A DNA stretch of 64,000 nt from Beta vulgaris subsp. vulgaris (lineage: Eukaryota > Streptophyta > Magnoliopsida > Caryophyllales > Amaranthaceae), in assembly GCF_026745355.1 (NCBI RefSeq), contig NC_079206.1, forward strand, positions 20,532,392 through 20,596,391, given 5' to 3'. Shown here in pieces: positions 58,101 to 64,000 of this stretch. Position numbers and translations under genes: made by a program. Each line of letters starts with the position of its first letter. Positions within the stretch are counted from its first letter, which is position 1. Under the pieces are notes generated by a model, which was given only the letters and a program-made list of their open reading frames with translations, searched no databases and had not been told where the DNA came from.

Positions 58101-59701
58101 ATGAAGCAGTTGCTCAACCAGGCTAGGTTGAAGCAATGAATAAAGAGATTGAAGCCTTAATAGACAATGACACTTGGGTGATTACCACACTGCCAAGTGG
58201 AAGAAAGGCTATTGGGTGTAGATGGGTATATAAAACTAAATATAGAGCTGATGGGAGTATTAAAAGGAAGAAGGCAAGGCTAGTAATTTAGGGATGTAAT
58301 CAGAAGAAAGGGGTTGAATATACTCACACATATGCTCATGTGGCTAAAATGAGCACAATCAGGGCATTGCTAGCTGTTGCTGCCATGAATAAATGGTATA
58401 CATGTCAGATGGATGTGCAAAATGCTTTTTTGCATGGTGATTTGCAAGAGGAGATCTATATGAAGATTCCCTTAGGCTATGATGAAGCTATCCCTTATGC
58501 AAATGAGAGGAAGTTTGGAACACCAGTGTGCAAATTAAAGAAAGCCTTGTATGGCCTGAAACAAGCACCTAGACAGTGGTTTGCCAAACTGTCAAGTGCC
58601 TTGTTTTCATTTGGTTTTGTTCAATCACATGCAGATCACTCCTTGTTTATTCAGGAGAAGGGTGATTCTTTCACTGCTATATTGATTTATGTTGATGATC
58701 TTCTCATCACAAGCAACTGCAATCAAGCTATATCTACTCTAAAACATCTCTTGAGTACTCAGTTTCACATGAAGGACTTAGGAGATTTAAGTTACTTCTT
58801 GGGAATGGAATTCATCACATCTTCACAAGGCATATTTGTATCTCAAAGAAAGTATGCCCTAGATATTTTGAGGGAGTATGGTGTTGACAAACAGAAGCCA
58901 CTCAAACTTCCCTTAGATGCTCATCTCAGACTTGAACCTCACAAAGGAACACCTCTTCCTAATCCTGAATCCTATAGGAGGCTCATAGGTCAACTGATCT
59001 ATCTCACTATATCTAGACCTGACATTGCATTCTCTGTACAACTCCTCAGTCAGTTTATGCAAGTACCTACCTCTACTCATATGCAAGCAGCAAGGAGGGT
59101 CCTTAGATATCTCAAACTGGCTCCTGAGCAAGGTATCTTGCTTGCCAGCAATACTGCAGCAACTCTTACTGCCTACTGTGACTCTGACTGGGCTTCATGT
59201 CCATATTCCAGGAGGTCTACTACTGGGTATTGCATCCTTCTAGGCTCTTCTCCTATTTCTTGGAAGAGCAAGAAACTGACTGTTGTAGTTAGATCCTCAG
59301 CAGAGGCTGAGTATAGAGCAATGGCTCTCACTACATGTGAAGTGACTTGGCTTATGTCTCTTCTCAAAGATCTAGGATTGAAGAAATTGCAAACTGCTGC
59401 CTTGAAATGTGACAATCAGGCTGCCCTCTGCATTGCTGCTAATCCTATTTATCACAAAAGAACAAAACACATTGAAGTAGATTGTCATTTCCTAAGAGAG
59501 AAAGTGGCTCAAGGCACCATCAAGACATCCTATGTCCCTTCTAAGGAACAACTAGCAGACATTCTCACCAAAGCGCTTCCTGTTCAGCATTATAACAAGC
59601 TTCTATGCAAGATATGGGAGTGCAGCTTTCACCTCACTCACATCTTGAGAGGGAGTGTAAAGAGACTAGGCAGTAGTATTCTATCTTACTATATCATGTG
59701 A
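55141..59701 (+). pseudogene. Copia gag-pol polyprotein (one frameshift, four stops)
   Basis: ATG at 55141 (MAGGDNSKTT). A one-base frameshift near 55325 shifts gag to the frame of 55292-56140. Zinc knuckle near 55905: CTVCKKTNHTADKCW. Protease near 56280: AWIIDSGASDHMI, active site intact. GAG-pre-integrase: LWHVRLGHASLGKL. Integrase: IDIWGPYK, VVDDYTR, RFDNAIEF (normally RSDNGTEF) and NGVVERKHRHLLE. RT from 58340: [31 protein letters not shown] and LIYVDDLLITSN. RNase H: YCDSDWASCPYSRRSTTGY and ADILTKALPVQHYN. Stops at 56138, 57524, 58124 and 58289. The frame ends at 59701, inside the 3' LTR. Confidence 0.92.
59645..59655 (+). other. Polypurine tract of the young copia element
   Basis: TTGAGAGGGAG immediately precedes the 3' LTR start TGTAAAG, as required for plus-strand priming. 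Confidence 0.85.
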
Positions 59702-59951
59702 GCTGCACATGTTGTATTGCTTAGGTTTCCTAGTCACCTTTTGTCTTTATTTGTAATCTTTCTAGGGATTGCTTCCCTTAGTTAATTCTCTACTATATAA
59801 AGAGAACTAGGTTGCTTGTAATAGATAGAACAACAGAATATAATACACAAAGGTTGTGCCGTCATTGAAGGACACTAACCTAAAGATCCTATCTTGCTCA
59901 TTGCCATTAGCTGTCAACAGCATTCATCCTCTCTCATTTATCTTCTCTTCA
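59656..59951 (+). repeat. 3' LTR of the young copia element
   Basis: 296 bp, partner of 54676-54968. The main difference is a 3-bp length change where ACATAATA reads ACAACAGAATA. The LINE frame resumes after the AATCC duplication. Confidence 0.92.
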
Positions 59952-59956
59952 AATCC

Positions 59957-60870
59957 GGATACGCTCTTGTATCCCAACAGCAAAATGAAATTAATAGCAT
60001 GACAACTCCAATGCAAACGAAGTTCTGTCGTCTCATATGGAGCTTGAACATCATGCCAAAATAAAAACTCTTTCTTTGGAAAGTGTGGAAAACTAGTATA
60101 GCAACAACTTCAAATCTTTTCAGAAGAGGCGTGTGCCATTCTAATCACTGCCCTATATGCCTAGAGGAGAACGATGATTGACGACATTTGTTTAGACGTT
60201 GTCCTCTCGCAACTGCAACTTGGGAAAATCAGCTCCCAAACCAATGGTCAGATAATTACTCTCTTCAGTTTATGGATTGGCTTATGGCTGTAATTTTCTA
60301 CTACACAGGAGTTGGTGGTACTCATGGTAATCTCATTCCTTCTTTTGTGAGTACACTTTGGACTATTTGGATTACAAGAAATAACCAATTTTTTAGGCAG
60401 CAACGAACAACAACCGAACTCCTTCAACACCATATGGATCAAAATATGAATCAGCGCATGATTTTTGCAAATACATGCCCAGGGAAGAGGTTCCAGCTCC
60501 ACCTGGTTTTTTCATGACTAATATCGGACAAACACAATGGGCCACCCCGGAAAGGCAAATCCTTTTGGATGGTTCTTGGGAAAAAAAATCTCAATATGGG
60601 TGGAGCCGCTTGGGTGGCTACCGTGTTAAGCACGCAGACTTTGTATCACCAAGGCAAATGCTTCTTTGCTTCATCAACCCTCCTAACTGAAGCTCATGCT
60701 TGCCTATTAGCTATTTTATGGGCTAAGGCAACCAATTTTTCTCGCCTCCTAATATACTCGGATTTTCTCAACCAGGTTCAGCAGCTCATATCACATCATA
60801 GGGTGGATATCAAAATAAGCAACCCGTGCATTATGATGGTCATAGGACTACATATTTGTAGTAAGTATGC
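59957..60870 (+). pseudogene. LINE zf-RVT and RNase H-like C-terminus
   Basis: Resumes after the copia element: a zf-RVT-type region (FFGKVWKT-like near 60080 in another frame, CHSNHCPICLEENDD near 60140, then HLFRRCPLATATWENQLP). The open block 60188-60517 has TLWTIWITRNNQFFRQQ. 60569-60901 gives a broken RNase H-like (RVT_3) domain: MGGAAWVATV, LLTEAHACLLAILWA and LLIYSDFLNQ, matching the GGAGxV...AEAxA...xxDS pattern with changes. Frame breaks throughout; the 3' end of the LINE is not clear. Confidence 0.78.
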
Positions 60871-61120
60871 ACAAGTCACTATAATTTTGAATAATACATA
60901 GTCAATTTTAGTTACTTATAGAAGTTTTATGTAAATTGTAGAAAAATAACCTTATATAAGTAGTTGAAATCTTCAATTGACTTACATTAGTTGTTGAAAA
61001 AATAGTAACTTGTACATTCAAAATACAGAAGAATTAAACCAAGCTTGCATGGATACAATTTATGCAAAATGTCTGGATGGACCAGTTTCACAATTATGCA
61101 CCCAAGCTGAATTTATTATA

Positions 61121-61266
61121 AAAAAATTGACTATATATATTAGGAAAAAAATCGAATACATCATACCAAAACTGACTATATCATAAAAATTGATTATACC
61201 ATACAAAAAGTGATTATATTATACAAAAACTGACTATATCAAATAAAAACTTACTCTATTATATGA
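61121..61266. repeat. Short degenerate tandem repeat, about 20-bp period
   Basis: At least five units of the type CAAAAACTGACTATATCATA, with T/G/C changes (AAATTGATTATACCATA, AAAAGTGATTATATTATA, AAAACTTACTCTATTATA). AT-rich minisatellite-like array upstream of the BPC gene; no gene here. Confidence 0.6.
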
Positions 61267-61369
61267 TTTACTATACATAATAAGTTAGTATGAATCTCGC
61301 GGATTCAAGTTTATTAGCAATTTATGAAATTACATTTGGGCACCACATTAGATTTTTTAACGCTATTTT

Positions 61370-63043
61370 AGGAAATTGCTTTTTCTCACACTCTCTCTCT
61401 TGAATTTTAGTAAATCCGAAAAAAATAAAAATAAAAAGACCAATCAAGAAGAAATCAATTTTCTTGAATGTGGGTCACCACCATCCGTCAAAAAATGTCA
61501 GCCAACAAGCAGCAGCACCCACTGTCCCACTCCTCTTTTCTCTCTCTCTTACATTGTTTTCTGCTATGGTCTTAGATTCGTTCATTTCCCTAACCTAACT
61601 GATATACTGAAATGCTTTTTATGTAACCGAAGCTCTTCTTTCACTATCTCATCCTTTCAACCAAATTACGCACATCTGCAACTCACAAATTCTTCTTTTT
61701 GTTTGAGTTGAAAAAAGCTTGGTTCTACTTCTATTTCAACTTCTGGGTCTGGGTATTTTTCATCATCCCTTCTTTTTTTTACTATCTTTGGTTTCTTAAT
61801 TTAGTTTTTTAGCTTCTGGGTACCTCGATTTTGAGCTTTTTTTGATTTTTTGATTTTTTTGATTTTAAGATAATAGAAGTTTGTGGCAATTTTTTGTTTT
61901 GCATTATGTGATTTTTGATCTATCTGATTCTTTGATGTCCTTTTTGCTTCACCTGATGCACTGTGTAACTGTTTGTGGCTCACTTTTTTGTACACTGATT
62001 TTTTTTTATATAGTTTTATTCTTTTATGATGTTCAAAATTTTCTTCTCTTTCGGGTGTATGTGATGAAATTTTGTTGCTTTTATGTAGATATTGAAGTGG
62101 GATTTCTAGTTTGTATGTGTTAGTTTATGGGTTCTTTGCAAATTCTTTATTGCATGCATATTTTGTCCTTAGTCAATTGGTACAAATTGCTAGTGATGTG
62201 ATTTTGTTTTGTTCATGTAAGTGCATTTGCTTCTTGTTATCTACTACCATGAAACAGGGATTTCTATCTTGTCTAGGGATTTGGATGTTGGTTAGTCTTC
62301 TCTCTTTTTTTATCCTATGAGTTGTTGATGCCTTTAGGAAAAACTTTATGGTTAGGGATGAAAATTTTGTTTGTATGATGTGAGCAAGAGATTTAAAGTT
62401 TGTGGGTTGCTGGAAATTTGAAAGTCATCTTTGGAGGTTGAAAATAGATGTAACTGAAGTTATATTGTCATTCCCTCCATGGCTCCATTCCGAATACATG
62501 CGCACTTTCGGTCTCTTCATTATCACAACTTGTGTAAAAATGGGTGTGTACAAGAAGATTTAGTCACCCCAAATTGCAATAAAGAAAAAAAAAACCTCAT
62601 ATAAAGTTGATTTTTATGTGATAAGAAGAGTGAGTTAGTTGCATAATATACAGCCGATGTAGAGAAGACCTATTGCTCAATCATAGACTGTCCTCAAGCA
62701 TTTTGCTCTTAAACTCTCCATTGAAAGTCTCAGTTCGAGGATTTCGCGATAATAAATTGTTTGGATGGATGTCATGTTATGTTCACAAATGGGTGTCAGA
62801 TGTTAATGTATAATTTTCTGATTGTTTCATAGCTCTACTCATATGATTAATGATACGTCTTTTATTGTTGAAAAGAAGGTTGAACTTCCCTTGCTGTTTG
62901 CTTGCCCTGTTGCCAGGTGCTATTGATCTCCTTCCTGGAAATATTGATTGGTTGATGTGTACAATTCCACTACAAGCATTCGCACTCTAGCTTTTTGCTA
63001 CCGCATAGTAGCAGTTGTAACTCAATAACTTATTTTATCAAAA
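61370..63043 (+). promoter_or_regulatory. Probable promoter, 5' UTR and UTR intron of the BPC gene
   Basis: About 1.7 kb without coding potential. CT-rich leader-like DNA (61380-61800, with CTCTCTCTCT and TTTCTCTCTCTCT runs) is followed by T-rich intron-like sequence and a good acceptor (TTGCTTGCCCTGTTGCCAG, ending 62917) 126 bp before the ATG. BPC genes often have a long 5'-UTR intron, and BPC proteins bind GAGA/CTCT repeats, so the CT tracts could be self-regulatory sites. This is inference; no transcript is at hand. The hydrophobic ORFs at 61881-62320 are chance frames of T-rich intron. Confidence 0.5.
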
Positions 63044-63754
63044 ATGGGTACATTTCGTTCAAACTACCCGATGATACCTGAGGGAGACAGAACAAGATCT
63101 GTCCCTCACTTTTCATGGTTTCACCCTGGAAATTATCTAGCTGCAACAAGAAATGGTGGATTCAGTCCATTCCAAGGAACTCAAAACAACCCCGATGCAG
63201 CAGGACTTGCTGCTGTTCCCATTCGATGCATGCCTATAAATGAGGCAGCAAATATTGTTGTGGATGCTGAGCCTCTGCCATCTAAGCCTGCTAAGAAGCC
63301 AAAGACATCAAAGAAGACCTCCAATGATCCTTCACCAAAGGAACCTAAACTGAAAATTAAAAAGGGTCAGTCTTCAAAGGCTAAAGGTGGTGGTACTTCA
63401 CCCTCAGGAAAGCGTGAGAGAAAGAACCTGAATTTCCGTAGCTATGAATCAAGCACGGATGCTTCCGGAATCCCAGCTCCGATTTGTAGTTGTACAGGTG
63501 CTGCTAGGCAGTGCTACCGGTGGGGTTCAGGGGGATGGCAATCGTCTTGCTGCACAACTAACATATCAGAGTATCCGCTGCCTATGAGTACCACCAGACC
63601 TGGTTCGCGCACTGCTGGAAGGAAGATGAGCCATGGAGCTTATGATAAACTTCTCCAAAGACTTGCTGCTGAGGGTTTTGACCTTACAATTCCAATTGAC
63701 CTCAAGGATCATTGGGCTAAGCATGGTACCAACAAGTTTGTGACAATTAAGTGA
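63044..63754 (+). CDS. BBR/BASIC PENTACYSTEINE GAGA-binding transcription factor
   Basis: 236 residues, one coding exon. Plant-specific nuclear factor that binds GA-rich repeats and recruits chromatin regulators such as Polycomb components. The C-terminal DNA-binding domain (residues about 142-236) is complete, with the five cysteines at 148, 150, 157, 169 and 170 (CSCTGAARQCYRWGSGGWQ, then SSCC), then ISEYPLPMST, AGRKMSHGAYDKLLQRLAAE and the terminal HWAKHGTNKFVTIK. Residues 78-127 are Lys/Pro/Ser-rich, a likely nuclear localisation region. The N-terminus is short and lacks the NWGYYEP-type start of class I proteins (about 280 residues) and the coiled coil of class II. The domain spelling is closest to class I. 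The first in-frame ATG was taken; an upstream coding exon was not seen. Confidence 0.93.
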   Translation: MGTFRSNYPMIPEGDRTRSVPHFSWFHPGNYLAATRNGGFSPFQGTQNNPDAAGLAAVPIRCMPINEAANIVVDAEPLPSKPAKKPKTSKKTSNDPSPKEPKLKIKKGQSSKAKGGGTSPSGKRERKNLNFRSYESSTDASGIPAPICSCTGAARQCYRWGSGGWQSSCCTTNISEYPLPMSTTRPGSRTAGRKMSHGAYDKLLQRLAAEGFDLTIPIDLKDHWAKHGTNKFVTIK

Positions 63755-64000
63755 TTAATGTACTAGTTCTTAACGGAGGTGCTTCTGTTTCTTGTTTCTC
63801 CATTACAGTATCTGCATTAATTTCCAAGTAGGCATAATCTTAGTGTTTATATTCAAGCAGATCAATGTTTAATACAGGTATGTAGATGTTTGAACTTGTT
63901 CAGTATCTATAGTGTATGGTAATTTATGGTCCGTTTCGGAAAGGGTTTTACCCAGAGTTGATTTGTTGTTCTTAATCCTTCCTTAATTTCCCTTTGTTGG
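63755..64000 (+). other. 3' UTR and downstream flank of the BPC gene
   Basis: T-rich untranslated sequence to the window end. TTATGGTCCGTTTCGGAAAGGG near 63922 resembles the GGTCCGTTT-type start of some DNA transposon ends, but only one end would be visible. Confidence 0.4.

Larger units (their letters stand above)
54676..59951 (+). mobile_element. Ty1/copia retrotransposon, young and nearly complete
   Basis: LTRs 54676-54968 (293 bp) and 59656-59951 (296 bp), both TGTAAAGAGACTAGG...CTTCTCTTCA, flanked by the perfect 5-bp duplication AATCC (54671-54675 and 59952-59956). It has a primer-binding site, a polypurine tract and one gag-pol frame with a single frameshift and four stops. I count about seven substitutions and one small indel between the LTRs, so the insertion is fairly recent. 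It sits in a LINE. Confidence 0.93.
52653..60870 (+). mobile_element. Second LINE (plus strand), split by a copia element
   Basis: LINE parts 52653-54675 and 59957-60870 read through the copia target duplication: GEYTTKS before it, then GYALVSQQQNEIN after. Domain order is RT, thumb, zf-RVT, RNase H, as in plant L1 elements. The endonuclease is missing, so this is a 5'-truncated copy, typical of LINE integration. Confidence 0.85.

Noticed and set aside
61881..62320. Hydrophobic, Phe/Cys/Leu-rich ORFs resembling membrane proteins
   Set aside because: T-rich probable 5'-UTR intron of the BPC gene; no family match and no good start context.

Overview
The window is nuclear DNA of a flowering plant, almost certainly a eudicot. 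It has GT-AG introns, a chloroplast-envelope photorespiration transporter, a peroxisomal 4CL-like ligase, a plant-only BBR/BPC transcription factor, and AT-rich intergenic DNA full of plant transposon families. The sequence does not fix the species. No bacterial, organellar or CRISPR-like feature was seen.

Only three host genes are supported, all on the + strand. (1) 1-4398: the 3' six exons of a 4-coumarate:CoA-ligase-like acyl-activating enzyme ending in the peroxisomal signal SKL; its 5' end lies outside the window. (2) 45824-49439: a complete eight-exon PLGG1-type plastidial glycolate/glycerate translocator. (3) 63044-63754: a BBR/BASIC PENTACYSTEINE factor with a probable 5'-UTR intron. 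Nothing suggests that they work together.

The rest is mostly transposons. From about 7.4 to 35.7 kb lies one nested stack. A minus-strand LINE (ORF1 at 33973-35650, a short piece at 23387-23572, endonuclease and RT at 7476-9246) was split by two independent insertions. The first is a Tat-lineage Ty3/gypsy element (9252-23381, TSD agagg). The second is a hAT element of the ZMYM1-like type (23573-33964, TSD tgtaccac). The Tat element carries gag, protease, RT, two RNase H domains and integrase on the minus strand, and the lineage's extra antisense ORF on the plus strand. It has an internal tandem duplication of about 2.35 kb, a CACTA element (16202-17691, TSD atc) and a small hAT MITE (18893-19286). 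The hAT element holds a 1.36-kb noncoding insertion (25747-27110, TSD tagac) and a second, smaller hAT element (28445-33188, TSD gtccaaag), which itself holds a Ty1/copia element.

From 36080 to 45445 a PIF/Harbinger derivative (TSD taa) keeps the transposase C-terminus and a Myb/SANT-like gene. It is split by a Ty3/gypsy element (36374-42980, TSD atgtg). It ends about 380 bp before the PLGG1 start codon.

After PLGG1 come MITEs (51.2-51.9 kb), a CACTA-like terminus, an AT microsatellite, and a plus-strand LINE (52653-60870) split by a fairly young copia element (54676-59951, TSD aatcc). The BPC gene closes the window. All transposon reading frames are broken, apart from a few long open blocks in the younger copia and gypsy copies. 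Exon, TSD and LTR boundaries were read by eye from the sequence.
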